Of a stretch of DNA of 64,000 nucleotides, positions 43,196 through 52,081 are shown piece by piece. The DNA lies in NCBI GenBank assembly GCA_910587095.1, contig CAJUMJ010000003.1, positions 1-64,000 on the forward strand, in the 5' to 3' direction. The notes under the pieces were generated by a model, which searched no databases, was not told the DNA's origin, and worked only from the letters and a program-made list of their open reading frames with translations. A program made the translations under genes and the position numbers. Positions within the stretch are counted from its first letter, which is position 1; every line of letters begins with the position of its first letter. This DNA is from an uncultured Lachnospiraceae bacterium (lineage in GTDB: Bacteria; Bacillota; Clostridia; Lachnospirales; Lachnospiraceae).

Positions 43196-44440
43196 TTATT
43201 TATCCGTATTCTGTCGTTTGTCCGTTCCCTGCACTTTCGGCTCCGCTTCCGTCTCCCGTTTTGTCCGTTCCCGGCCCGCGCCCTGTCCTGCTTCCGTTTC
43301 CGCCTCGCTCTCTCCCGGCTCCTGTGCGGATGCTTTTTCTCTTCCCTTTTTTCGTCCGGCTTCCTGAAGCAGTTCCGTCAACGATCCGCGAGGCATCTCC
43401 CGCAGTCTGCTCACATAGGAGCTCCTCAAAAGCCGCCTGATCAAGGCTCTCAGAACGAAAAAGATCACCACAGCCGCCAAAAGCCCAAGAATAATGTAAG
43501 GCAGGTCAATCACAAAATAAATCCCCATATCCCTGATGCCAAAACCGATGTCCTCGAGGCTCTTCATAAAACCGTTCCCAATCCGCTGCCATACCGTAGC
43601 CGTCTGCGGCGGCGAATACTTCCTCACCTCCTCGATGTAAAGATGTACCGTGCTGTAATCGATTTGGTTGTCATAGGTGCGAAGTTGGGATTCCATACTC
43701 TCGAGCTGGTAGCGCACCTCGGAGAGACGCCCCTCGATGGCGATGATATCCTCCACGCTCTCCGCCTGCCCAAGCAGTGCAAGCAGTCTCTCCTGCTCCG
43801 TGAGAAGCGCTTTTTTGTGGCTCTCCAGATCCACGTACTGTAAGGTTACATCCTCCACGCTCTCAGAGCGGCTTGTCACGTTGGTCTGCTCCCCCACCTG
43901 TGAAAGAAATCCGTCCAGCTTCTCCTTTGGCACGCGGGCCGTCAAATCGGCGCAACGCTGCTTGACCATCTGGTCACCCACGTAATAGCTGTTCACATCA
44001 TAGACGGAAATGCTCTCTATGTAACCGCCAAGCGTCTCCACCTGCCTTTGCAACCCCGGTACCAGCGTGTCAAATTCCTCCGTCTCCGCGGAGATATTCA
44101 CAGTCTTAATCAGTTTTCGCGAAGTGTCCTGCGCCGCCACCGTGCCCTGTCCGCTATCCTCCTGCACATATGTCTCCGCAGCCGCAGCCTCATCCGCGAT
44201 CTCATATTCATAAGCTTCCTCCGCGTAAGCCGCACTTTTCTTTAAGGCCGCGCCGGCATCATAGGACGCGCCTGTATCGTATGCGATTTCTTCCGTCGCG
44301 GCGGCCGGCGCACCGGCCCCGGTCTCGGAATACGCGGATTTAGACTTGCCGCAGGAGTAAATAGCAATCGTTATCAATAAAATCGCCGAAACCGCCCACA
44401 GCCTGCTTCTCTTTTTCCCGTTCATACTCTTTCTACCCAT
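43196..44440 (-). CDS. DUF4349 domain lipoprotein
   Basis: A 414-residue surface protein. A signal peptide with a lipobox-like AIYSC lies at residues 13-31, then an Ala/Glu/Tyr-rich low-complexity region (35-100), then a DUF4349 domain (KLIKTVNISAETEEFDTLVP onward) with a long coiled coil (about 200-255, EQERLLALLGQAESVEDIIA), and a membrane helix near 320-342 followed by a charged tail rich in Arg and Glu. The function of DUF4349 is unknown. I chose the ATG at 44440, 8 bases after GGGAGG. Confidence 0.82.
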   Translation of the reverse strand: MGRKSMNGKKRSRLWAVSAILLITIAIYSCGKSKSAYSETGAGAPAAATEEIAYDTGASYDAGAALKKSAAYAEEAYEYEIADEAAAAETYVQEDSGQGTVAAQDTSRKLIKTVNISAETEEFDTLVPGLQRQVETLGGYIESISVYDVNSYYVGDQMVKQRCADLTARVPKEKLDGFLSQVGEQTNVTSRSESVEDVTLQYVDLESHKKALLTEQERLLALLGQAESVEDIIAIEGRLSEVRYQLESMESQLRTYDNQIDYSTVHLYIEEVRKYSPPQTATVWQRIGNGFMKSLEDIGFGIRDMGIYFVIDLPYIILGLLAAVVIFFVLRALIRRLLRSSYVSRLREMPRGSLTELLQEAGRKKGREKASAQEPGESEAETEAGQGAGRERTKRETEAEPKVQGTDKRQNTDK

Positions 44441-44550
44441 TAACATATCCTCCCTTTCCCGGTAAGCATTTGTATCCGGTTAACTGTCCCTACACAAAAT
44501 ACCTTTCCGGAAAGGAAAAAGTTGCATGATTATTAAAAAACATGCACTAT

Positions 44551-47472
44551 TTAATGCACCAGATATTCCACCGCGCCGAAGATATCCTTCTGTTCCTTTA
44601 TTTTCTCCTCGTTTCCGACTACGCAGAGACACTCATCTTCCATAATGGCGCGTATGTGCGCTGCCAGCTTTCTGATTGACTCTACGTCCGTCGAAAGCAG
44701 TTCGTCACGCTCTTTTTGTACTCTCTCAAAGGAAAGACCTGTCATATAGCCCGCCAGGGAATAGTTGCCCCTTGCCGCAGGTGTGAGCGGTATATCAAGC
44801 GCGCTGACGGCCCCGATGATATACTGTGTCATTGTGCGCTCGTCCGCCTCAAAAGATTCCACGAAATCCGCGGCTTTCTCATAAACCTCGATCGTCTTTT
44901 CCAGATTCGGGTCCCTGTAGGAGACAAAGTAGCTCTCCCCCGTCTTTCCGAACTGACACATACATCCATATGCGCCGCCTTTGACGCGCACTTGCATCCA
45001 GAGATATTCATAACTCATCACAACCTTGAGAACGCGGAGCGCTCCTGTGTAGGCCAGTCCTTTCTTCGCGTAATTGCCCGCCCGGCACACATACTGGATC
45101 TGAGCGGAACTCATAAGCCCCTCATTCTTCTTAACCGGCCGGGGATCATAGCGCTTGCAATCCACCTCGTCCTTGTAAAGCTTTTCCTTCAGGCCCTCGA
45201 TCAGCGGCTCTATACCCGCAAGCCCTTCTCTCTGCGCCGTATAGTCCACCATCAGGTTCTCGGGACGGAAAACAAAACGCACCAGCCTCTCCATATTGGC
45301 GCGAAGCGTCTCCTTCTTCCCCTCAAAATTCTTCTCAAGATCCTCCAGCAGGCGGTAGAACGCAAGCCCGTTCACCTGATCCATCAGGTACGCCTGCTTC
45401 GACAAATAAGATAACGCCTGTCCCGCCGCCAGGGAATGCCCTGCGGACATCATCTGCGCCTGCTTGTCGGATCGATTTTCAGCCACCAACTCAAGAAGCC
45501 GCTTTCCGTCTGTATAGACTGACTCAGTCAGTATTTCTGTCGCCAGCTCAAAAGCTTTGGGAAGATTCTCATAAAGCGTCTTCACTTTCAGATCAAAAGT
45601 AATCTTATAAACAGACTGATCATCCGCATTCGTGTAAACATTGACGGCCGGCGCAATACCTCCTGTCTGCAGGTTGATCTCATTGTACAGTTCGCTGTAG
45701 GAACGCTTTTCGGTATCTACCAGTCCGATCATGGCCTGCAAAAGCCCCACATATGGGAACAGCTCTTCCGGCACCTGCCGCAGATCAAATAAAAACCTCA
45801 GATAACCGATGCCGTTGGTATAGATTTCATGGTACAGAAGTGTCGTGTCGCCTGCCCGGAGTTCCTCATTGCAGTAAGATCTGGCCTTTTTCCCGATGTC
45901 CTCTCTGGAAAGAAGCGGGATCTTCGAAAGATCTTCCGGGCGATCGGGCGCATCCTGATAATCGGCAAGCGCCTCCGTCTCCTCCACGATCCGCCGTATC
46001 TCCTCCTGCGTCATCGCCGCTTTCTTTGCTGCAAGCTTCGTCGCAAGCTCCTTATCCCGTTTTCCCGTAAGCCCTTTCACGGGACGCACCACGACAATGC
46101 TTTTATGCGTGTTATCCAGTAAGCGGCTCTTTAGCATCTCCTCATAGAAAGAGGAATCCACTTCTTTCTTAAGCGACTTATAAGTCTCGTCAAGTTCCAG
46201 ATACTCAAACGGCTTTCCATCATCGTAAAGCCATGTCTCAAACATTTGCAGCCCGTACATCAAGCCCTTCGGGTAGGAGCCGTAATCCGCCTCCCGGTAT
46301 TTGAATTCGTCATGGTTCAAAGCCGCCTTAAGCGCCTTCTTCTCCACCCCGCTCTCATAAATATTATTAAGAGTCTCCTCGATAATCTTTACAAAGTCTT
46401 CCCGCTGGCTGCCCTCCGCGTTCTTTGCCACGATGGAGAAATAGGGCTGCTTCACGTCCGCCTCATAAAAGCTGCTGATATCCGTACCTATTCCTGCATC
46501 CAGAAGGGCTTTTCTCACGGGCGCGCCGGGCGCGCCCACCACCGCGTCCGCAAGCGCCTGAAAACCAACGCTCACCTTTCGTTCCAGACCTTCCCCCAGC
46601 GACACATTGTAGGAAAGATAGGTATTCCCCTCCTCAGACTCACTCTCCATAATCGGATATTCCCGCTCCACCGTCACGCTCCCCGCAAATGGCGGCTCTG
46701 ACAGCGGCTCGGAATCCACGTTTAGCGCATCGTATTTTGACAGATACTCCCTGTCAATATAGGCAAGTTGCTCCTCCATATCCATATCCCCGTAGAGATA
46801 GATATAGCTGTTGGAAGGATGATAATATCTCTTGTGGAAAGCCAGAAACTCCTCGTAAGTAAGCTCCGGTATCACGTCCGGGTCGCCGCCCGACTCCACC
46901 CCATAGGAGGTATGCGGATACAGGGAATTCATAATCTCCCTGTAGAGCACATCATCAGGGGAAGAAAAAGCCCCCTTCATCTCATTGTAGACCACACCGT
47001 TGATGGTCAGCTCGTCCTCCACGCTCTCCATCTCATAGTGCCATCCCTCCTGTTTGAAAATCTTCTCCTCCCGATAAATGTTCGGATGAAATACCGCGTC
47101 AAGGTAGACATCCATCAGATTCCTGAAATCCTTTTCATTGCAGCTTGCCACCGGGTAAACCGTCTTGTCGGGATATGTCATGGCATTTAAGAACGTATTC
47201 AGGGATCCCTTCGCCAGTTCGATAAAAGGATCCTTGATCGGATACTTCTCCGAACCGCATAACACCGTATGCTCAATAATGTGCGCAACACCCGTGCTGT
47301 TCTTCGGCGGCGTACGGAAACCGATATAAAATACTTTGTTCTCGTCATCGTTAGAAAGAAGCGCCACACGCGCTCCTGTTTTGTTATGTTTCAAAAGATA
47401 CCCGTCCGATTTCAGTTCTTCGATCCGCTGTTTTGAAATAACGGTATATGCCTGTAAGTTTTCTAAGTTCAT
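44551..47472 (-). CDS. M16 family metallopeptidase, presequence-protease type
   Basis: A 973-residue zinc peptidase of the insulinase M16C group. The inverted zinc motif HIIEHTVLCGS (HxxEH) is near residue 66, with the downstream acidic segment NEKDFRNLMDVYLDAVFHP supplying the third ligand region. Four homologous lobes fit the length, as in PreP and bacterial Cym1-like enzymes that degrade peptides. No signal peptide is visible, so it is probably cytoplasmic. Two copies of a structured repeat lie immediately upstream (47528-47796). Confidence 0.92.
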   Translation of the reverse strand: MNLENLQAYTVISKQRIEELKSDGYLLKHNKTGARVALLSNDDENKVFYIGFRTPPKNSTGVAHIIEHTVLCGSEKYPIKDPFIELAKGSLNTFLNAMTYPDKTVYPVASCNEKDFRNLMDVYLDAVFHPNIYREEKIFKQEGWHYEMESVEDELTINGVVYNEMKGAFSSPDDVLYREIMNSLYPHTSYGVESGGDPDVIPELTYEEFLAFHKRYYHPSNSYIYLYGDMDMEEQLAYIDREYLSKYDALNVDSEPLSEPPFAGSVTVEREYPIMESESEEGNTYLSYNVSLGEGLERKVSVGFQALADAVVGAPGAPVRKALLDAGIGTDISSFYEADVKQPYFSIVAKNAEGSQREDFVKIIEETLNNIYESGVEKKALKAALNHDEFKYREADYGSYPKGLMYGLQMFETWLYDDGKPFEYLELDETYKSLKKEVDSSFYEEMLKSRLLDNTHKSIVVVRPVKGLTGKRDKELATKLAAKKAAMTQEEIRRIVEETEALADYQDAPDRPEDLSKIPLLSREDIGKKARSYCNEELRAGDTTLLYHEIYTNGIGYLRFLFDLRQVPEELFPYVGLLQAMIGLVDTEKRSYSELYNEINLQTGGIAPAVNVYTNADDQSVYKITFDLKVKTLYENLPKAFELATEILTESVYTDGKRLLELVAENRSDKQAQMMSAGHSLAAGQALSYLSKQAYLMDQVNGLAFYRLLEDLEKNFEGKKETLRANMERLVRFVFRPENLMVDYTAQREGLAGIEPLIEGLKEKLYKDEVDCKRYDPRPVKKNEGLMSSAQIQYVCRAGNYAKKGLAYTGALRVLKVVMSYEYLWMQVRVKGGAYGCMCQFGKTGESYFVSYRDPNLEKTIEVYEKAADFVESFEADERTMTQYIIGAVSALDIPLTPAARGNYSLAGYMTGLSFERVQKERDELLSTDVESIRKLAAHIRAIMEDECLCVVGNEEKIKEQKDIFGAVEYLVH

Positions 47473-47527
47473 GGATGCTCCTCTCTTTATTCCGCGCCGT
47501 CTATTTTTATCTGACGCACATCATTTA

Positions 47528-47660
47528 CGGAGAATGCCGCTTTTTGGGCATTCTCCTGCGTGAGACGGAGTTGCAAAGCAACTCCTAGAACTTCCAAGTC
47601 AGCTATGCTGACTTTGCGAAACAGCCTCTGCTGTGAGCGATTAGAAGTTCTTCTCACGCT
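47528..47660. repeat. structured repeat, copy B (long form)
   Basis: Hairpin GGAGAATGCC/GGCATTCTCC (47529-47556), closing stem GCGTGAGA/TCTCACGC (47558-47565 and 47652-47659), and inside it the hairpins GGAGTTG/CAACTCC, AAGTCAGC/GCTGACTT and ACAGC/GCTGT. It has the same framework as copies A and C, but with two extra hairpins in place of the short 5' arm. The closing stem differs from A and C by compensated changes. Confidence 0.75.
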
Positions 47661-47670
47661 AACCTCCATG

Positions 47671-47689
47671 TCACAGCTCTGCTGTGACT
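47671..47689. other. perfect 8-bp hairpin between repeat copies B and C
   Basis: GTCACAGC, TCT loop, GCTGTGAC. It resembles the ACAGC/GCTGT hairpin inside the flanking repeats. Confidence 0.6.
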
Positions 47690-47698
47690 CAAATCAAT

Positions 47699-47796
47699 GC
47701 GGAGAATGCCGTATTTTGGGCATTCTCCTGTGTGAGACTTAGTACTTCTCCACGAAACAGCCTTTGCTGTGAGTGGCTAGAAGAACTTCTCACACT
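47699..47796. repeat. structured repeat, copy C
   Basis: Nearly identical to copy A at 8659-8755, with the same spacing. Hairpin GGAGAATGCC/GGCATTCTCC (47701-47728), closing stem GTGTGAGA/TCTCACAC (47730-47737 and 47788-47795), inner CCAC/GTGG plus ACAGC-CTTT-GCTGT hairpin. Where the stem differs from copy A, both partners change. It lies 30 bases past the ylmH-like stop. Confidence 0.78.
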
Positions 47797-47826
47797 AGTA
47801 TACCACCGTCCGGAAAATTTATCTAT

Positions 47827-48606
47827 CTATAGTTTCCCGAAAACACCGATCTCCACGCGATCCTTCCCCTTTTTGCTCACGCCCGTCTGACCATAAAAAA
47901 TGAACTTGCCAAAGCCGCGCACAGTCACGGCATCCTCCTCTTTTAGCTGATAAGATGCATTTCCCTTCTGTATGCCGTTAATAAAAATTCGTCCGTTATT
48001 AAATAATTCCCTGCTATCGTCTCTCGACAGGTTGTACACCTTGGAAATGACGCCGTCCACTCTCGGGGAAGCCACCGTCAGCGAAATACGCTCCGGCTCG
48101 GTATTCTCCATCTCGATTTCCCCCTCCGAACGCCTGCAGGTAACTTTCGTATGCCTTACCCTATCCAGATTTTCCGCAATATAATCCGCGATGTTTTCGT
48201 GACAAAACAACAGCGCTCCCCGCCTGATTGCGCCATCCGGCACGAAAATATCTCCCACCACGTCCCGCTCAATTCCAAGATTCATAACGGAGCCCAAAAA
48301 ATCCCTGTGGGTAAGGTTTTCCGCAAATCTCGGCGCCTTTGGCAAAATTTCCATCCGCACGATCGGAAATTCCTCCTCATACCCCGGTTCGCCAAAGCGG
48401 ATCATCTTTCTCTCGCACAAGTGCGCCCCGCCCTCCATCCTGACCCCCGCATATGACACCTCACGCTCCACCGCGTAATATGCCTGCTGCTCGGCCAGTC
48501 CCATAAAAGGCGTATATGTGTATATATTGCGGCTGTACGCTTTTTTTGCCAGCTCAATCAACCTGTTTTTCAACTGCTGTAAATCTTTTTCATCCGCGAC
48601 AGACAT
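47827..48606 (-). CDS. YlmH-like S4-domain RNA-binding protein
   Basis: A 259-residue protein. The N-terminal half (FMGLAEQQAYYAVEREVSYA) is the YlmH fold; the C-terminal S4 domain (about residues 180-245) has LSRDDSRELFNNGRIFINGI. Studied YlmH proteins bind ribosomes and assist ribosome rescue or septation in Bacillus. The ATG at 48606 follows GAGG; the upstream in-frame ATG at 48651 has no such site. No cell division genes are adjacent here, unlike the usual ylm cluster. Confidence 0.85.
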   Translation of the reverse strand: MSVADEKDLQQLKNRLIELAKKAYSRNIYTYTPFMGLAEQQAYYAVEREVSYAGVRMEGGAHLCERKMIRFGEPGYEEEFPIVRMEILPKAPRFAENLTHRDFLGSVMNLGIERDVVGDIFVPDGAIRRGALLFCHENIADYIAENLDRVRHTKVTCRRSEGEIEMENTEPERISLTVASPRVDGVISKVYNLSRDDSRELFNNGRIFINGIQKGNASYQLKEEDAVTVRGFGKFIFYGQTGVSKKGKDRVEIGVFGKL

Positions 48607-48786
48607 ATTTACCTCACTATAGTATAACACATTAAATATCGCACGTTTCATAATTTTCCCGTAACACGCCGGCGTGCCATTTCCCGATCATACAGTATAA
48701 CACTTTCGGAGGCATACATCCATAAGTTTCGTCATAAAAAATCGCAGTACGGTTTGCCGGCAGCCAACTTTTTACGCCGTCCCCTC

Positions 48787-49587
48787 TCACGACCCGCTCG
48801 ACTGATAATGTCTGACGCCAAACCGCCACAACGCATACGACGGAATCAAAAACCAGACTGCCAACAGCGGAACAACAACCAAAAAAGAACGGTTGTCCTT
48901 TTCCAGCAGATACAAAAGCGGGTAATACTGTACCAGCGCATAAGGAATGAGGAAGGTCGTCAAAAGCAGCGCCTTTTTCCCGTAAATGCTGACCGGATAC
49001 CGCCCATACTCCCTCGCCCCGTCCGTGAGGATATTCATAAATTCCAGTCCCTCCATCGTAAAAAAGCACAGGGACGCATAGATCAGAAACAATCCCGAAA
49101 AAACGGCGCATCCCCCGATCAGCATAAATATAACAGTCAATATTTTAATCAAATTCCACTCCACTTTGCAATGGGATACCCCATAGGTAAACATTACAAC
49201 CGCCTGCAATATTCTCCCGATTCTCGTCAGCTCAAACTTATTTCCTAACACCTGTAATATTTCATTCCGCGGACGGATCAGCACCTGGTCAAAGCTGCCT
49301 GTGCGAACCATTTCCGGGAAAAGGTCGAACCCTCTGGCAAACATCTCCGCCAGGGAAAATTCCAGAAGCACAATGGAAAAACAAAGAAGCACTTCACTGT
49401 AGGTAAATCCTTCTACTGACGAGAAGCGCCGAAACATAAAATAAATTCCGAGAAATACGTTAAAAGATACAAAAAACTGCCCCAGTGCCGTCAGGAAAAA
49501 GGAGGTTTTGTACTGCATCGCGCTCTTTATATTGATTGACAGATAATGCCCGTACAACCTGACAGCTTCTTTCATTTTCAAGAGCAT
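48787..49587 (-). CDS. ABC-2 transporter permease (DUF990-like)
   Basis: A 266-residue membrane protein with six helices and the conserved ARGFDLFPEMVRTGSFDQVL loop followed by IRPRN (about residues 88-110) typical of ABC-2 permeases of the DUF990/ABC2_membrane_6 type. It probably forms a heterodimer with the neighbouring permease. Substrate unknown; homologous systems export lipids, polymers or antibiotics. It overlaps nothing and lies 4 bases after the upstream permease. Confidence 0.85.
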   Translation of the reverse strand: MLLKMKEAVRLYGHYLSINIKSAMQYKTSFFLTALGQFFVSFNVFLGIYFMFRRFSSVEGFTYSEVLLCFSIVLLEFSLAEMFARGFDLFPEMVRTGSFDQVLIRPRNEILQVLGNKFELTRIGRILQAVVMFTYGVSHCKVEWNLIKILTVIFMLIGGCAVFSGLFLIYASLCFFTMEGLEFMNILTDGAREYGRYPVSIYGKKALLLTTFLIPYALVQYYPLLYLLEKDNRSFLVVVPLLAVWFLIPSYALWRFGVRHYQSSGS

Positions 49588-49591
49588 CGCC

Positions 49592-50395
49592 TCATCCTCC
49601 CTGTATCGTCACTTTCTTTTCCGCCAGCCGGCAAAGGCAGCGTCCCAGCAAAATTAACACCACCAGCCAAAGCACCTGGAGAAACACCGCTTTTCCCATC
49701 TCCGCACCCGACATACTTCCGCTGTAAATCCGCAAAGCCACATTCTGCATGGAGGCAAATGGCAAAATTTCCAAAACCTTCTTCCAGTTTGCCGGAAAAA
49801 AAGGCAGGGGAATGATCGCGCCCGCAAAAAACTCTACCATGGAAGTAAACACAATCCGTACCCCCTGCGGCGATACGGTAAAAAAGGTGAACACATATAC
49901 AAACATTGAAAAGGCAACCGTCACCAGAAGCCCAAAAATCAGCGTGACCAAAAATAATCCAAAATGCCATGCCGACGCCGGTTTCGCCATCCTGTAACTT
50001 TCCGGGAGAAAGGCGGCGATGATCAGAATCGGGAAGCACCGAAGCGCAGCTCTGGACACTCTGGTTGCCGTGCTCTTTGAGAACCACATATTGTAAATCC
50101 GGATCGGTCTGCACAGTGAATAGGCAATATTGCCGGACACGATCGTGTCAAAGATATCATTATCTATCATCCATGTGGCAAACAACGCCAAAAATGCCTG
50201 CTGCATCCACACATAGGAGGCGGTTGCGGACATGCTCATGGGAAACGCCTCCGGCTCGGCTCTGTAAAATGCCCAAAAGACCAGAATCTCCAAAAAGCCC
50301 CACGCGAACTGCGTCACTATCCCCGCCAGCGCGGCGGCCCGGTACTGCAATCCCATCGTAAAACTCAGCCTAAAAAAGGATAGGTATTTATTCAT
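49592..50395 (-). CDS. ABC-2 transporter permease
   Basis: A 267-residue membrane protein with six helices. MNKYLSFFRLSFTMGLQYRA opens the protein and the FDTIVSGNIAYSLCRPIRIY loop is the characteristic coupling region (G-x-I-x-x-L-x-R-P-I). It pairs with the permease at 48787 and the ATPase at 50419 to make a complete export system. The three genes are tightly spaced in the order ATPase, permease, permease. Confidence 0.87.
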   Translation of the reverse strand: MNKYLSFFRLSFTMGLQYRAAALAGIVTQFAWGFLEILVFWAFYRAEPEAFPMSMSATASYVWMQQAFLALFATWMIDNDIFDTIVSGNIAYSLCRPIRIYNMWFSKSTATRVSRAALRCFPILIIAAFLPESYRMAKPASAWHFGLFLVTLIFGLLVTVAFSMFVYVFTFFTVSPQGVRIVFTSMVEFFAGAIIPLPFFPANWKKVLEILPFASMQNVALRIYSGSMSGAEMGKAVFLQVLWLVVLILLGRCLCRLAEKKVTIQGG

Positions 50396-50418
50396 ATCAA
50401 CGCTCCGTTCTCACACTG

Positions 50419-51204
50419 CTAAATATCGTAGGCGCGGTAAAGCTCTGCGACCGTCTCATCAATGCCTTCATCGCTTTTTATATCCTCCAGCCTCCCGTCC
50501 AGCAAAATTTTTCCTTTCCCAATCAGAATGATGCGTTTCGACAAAGCCTCTATATCCTGCATATCGTGTGTCGTCAAAATCACCGTCGTCTTATGTATTT
50601 CATTCTGTTTCCGGATAAATTCCCGGACAGCTATCTTGGAAACCGCATCCAGACCGATGGTAGGTTCATCCAGAAAAAGAATCTTCGGGCTGTGCAGCAA
50701 AGAGGCCGCGATCTCGCACCGCATTCTCTGTCCGAGCGACAACTGCCTAACCGGGGAACGCAGCAGCTTTTCAAGATTTAAAAGCTCCGTCAGTTCTTCC
50801 AGATTGTTATGATAAATTCCCCTGGGAATCGAATAGATATCTCTCAACAGTTCGAAGGAATCGATTACCGGCACGTCCCACCATAACTGTGAACGCTGGC
50901 CGAACACGACGCCTATTTCTTTCACATGTTCCATTCTGTTTTTGTGTGGTACTCTGCCATCCACTGTCACGGTTCCGCTGTCCGGCACTAAAATGCCACT
51001 CAAAATTTTGATGGTGGAGCTTTTTCCCGCGCCATTCGGACCGATGTAGCCAACCATCTCCCCGTCGCGGATCGTAAAAGAAACATCCGAAAGGGCATGG
51101 ATCACCTCGTACTCCCTGTGAAACAGAGCCTTAAAAGCCTCTCCAAATCCCGCGTTTCTCCTTGCAATTTTATAGGATTTACACACATGCTCCATCGTAA
51201 TCAT
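50419..51204 (-). CDS. ABC transporter ATP-binding protein
   Basis: A 261-residue ATPase with Walker A GPNGAGKS (near residue 54), Q-loop GVVFGQRSQLWWDVPVIDSF, signature LSLGQRMRCE and Walker B ILFLDEPTIGLD. The Q-loop phrase with RSQLWWD is typical of ATPases paired with DUF990-type permeases. It is the first gene of the exporter operon. A hairpin and a ten-codon ORF lie in its leader (51249-51293). Confidence 0.93.
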   Translation of the reverse strand: MITMEHVCKSYKIARRNAGFGEAFKALFHREYEVIHALSDVSFTIRDGEMVGYIGPNGAGKSSTIKILSGILVPDSGTVTVDGRVPHKNRMEHVKEIGVVFGQRSQLWWDVPVIDSFELLRDIYSIPRGIYHNNLEELTELLNLEKLLRSPVRQLSLGQRMRCEIAASLLHSPKILFLDEPTIGLDAVSKIAVREFIRKQNEIHKTTVILTTHDMQDIEALSKRIILIGKGKILLDGRLEDIKSDEGIDETVAELYRAYDI

Positions 51205-51248
51205 CGGTTTTTCCTCCGAAATTGCTCCAAAAGCGCCTCCTCAGACGT

Positions 51249-51293
51249 AAATGCAAATATCTACACCCTGCTTTTCTTATTTGCATTTTCCAT
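51249..51293 (-). promoter_or_regulatory. leader hairpin and ten-codon ORF before the ABC exporter
   Basis: AAATGCAAATA (51249-51259) pairs perfectly with TATTTGCATTT (51278-51288). On the minus strand the ORF MENANKKSRV (51261-51293), with GAGGTG a few bases before its ATG, runs through the hairpin loop. This layout could be a translated leader controlling the downstream ATPase gene. I cannot show that the peptide is made. Confidence 0.35.
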
Positions 51294-51396
51294 TGTCGCA
51301 CCTCATTCCTGTCTTTTCACTATTGTACAATGCTCACTTGCTTCTTCCCTTAATGTACACTTAACGTTACCTTAAATCTTTTACTTCAAAAAATAT

Positions 51397-51425
51397 TTGA
51401 CAATCTGTCACAAAAGTATTATTGT
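51397..51425 (+). promoter_or_regulatory. promoter of the T-box/trpXYZ unit
   Basis: TTGACA, a 17-base spacer and TATTGT, about 30 bases before the T-box stem I. Confidence 0.8.
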
Positions 51426-51459
51426 GTAATAAGTTAATTGCAGAAACACATATCACAAA

Positions 51460-51751
51460 CCTTCGAGAAAGAGTAGTACGTATGGGTAACCCATTACAGA
51501 GAGCCGTCGGCTGGTGAAAGACGGCATGGCACTTATACCGAATGGACTTTCGAGGCCGGGTCGAAATGTCAGTATCCATACCGACAAAGTAGCCTCTGGC
51601 GGGAACCGCACCCGTTACCAAGGCGGCATATATGATTGTATATGGAATAAGCGGATCGGGAATCGTATTCCCGCATCAATTTGAGTGGTACCGCGATAAT
51701 AACTTATGTTTATTACCGTCTCAAGCATTTTATGTTTGAGGCGGTTTTTTT
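51460..51751 (+). ncRNA. T-box riboswitch, Trp specifier
   Basis: Stem I begins near 51460 and includes the AGTA bulge (51472-51475) and a GGTGAAAGACGGC distal region. The specifier loop reads CCGAA-TGG-ACTTTCGAG; the TGG at 51543-51545 is followed by A, as in tryptophan T-boxes. The T-box sequence TGGTACCGCG is at 51686-51695. It is followed by a terminator, CCGTCTCAA/TTGAGGCGG plus seven T (51716-51751), whose 5' arm can pair with the T-box region as an antiterminator. Uncharged tRNA-Trp should permit transcription of the downstream importer. Confidence 0.93.
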
Positions 51752-52081
51752 GCGCGCATAAGCAGAGTCAGAAAGCGGCAAGACAGGCTGCATGCCAGAC
51801 TGTCTGTGACGGTTTCTGACGAGGCGCAAGACATCATTAACCTAACCATGTACTTTCGGAATCTCTCTTGCACCTGCCTTTGTGGCAGATTTTCCGCCAT
51901 ATGCACATCTGACAAAAAAATCTTCTCACAAAATCAGGCACAAAGAGACTCCGAGAGTACATAACCCGCAAAAGGAGGACACAAGATTTGTGCGGAAGCG
52001 TCACAAATTTCCCTGATCGCAGAACCGAATTTGAGATTCGGTTCACGCATCCTCAGCTTACGCTTCGGAATGGAGGAAATT
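51752..52081 (+). promoter_or_regulatory. long structured leader between the T-box and trpX
   Basis: Over 300 bases without a clear gene. GTCAGAAA/TTTCTGAC (51767-51774 and 51813-51820) closes a hairpin with AGACAG/CTGTCT inside; GAAGCGT/ACGCTTC (51995-52001 and 52060-52066) encloses AACCGAAT/ATTCGGTT (52023-52043). A full AAAGGAGG at 51971-51978 precedes no usual start, only ATT, TTG or GTG codons; the GTG would give an eight-residue peptide. The real trpX site is GGAGG at 52072. Confidence 0.5.

Noticed and set aside
47528..47796. CRISPR-like array
   Set aside because: The copies are not regularly spaced, are long and internally folded, and no cas genes are present.
48632..49111. 159-residue minus-strand ORF
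   Set aside because: It runs through the end of the ABC permease gene in another frame, and its composition is not protein-like; it is a shadow.
51986..52081. Upstream in-frame start of trpX
   Set aside because: The frame is open upstream with a strong AAAGGAGG, but only rare start codons are available and the lipoprotein signal begins at 52082, which has its own GGAGG.
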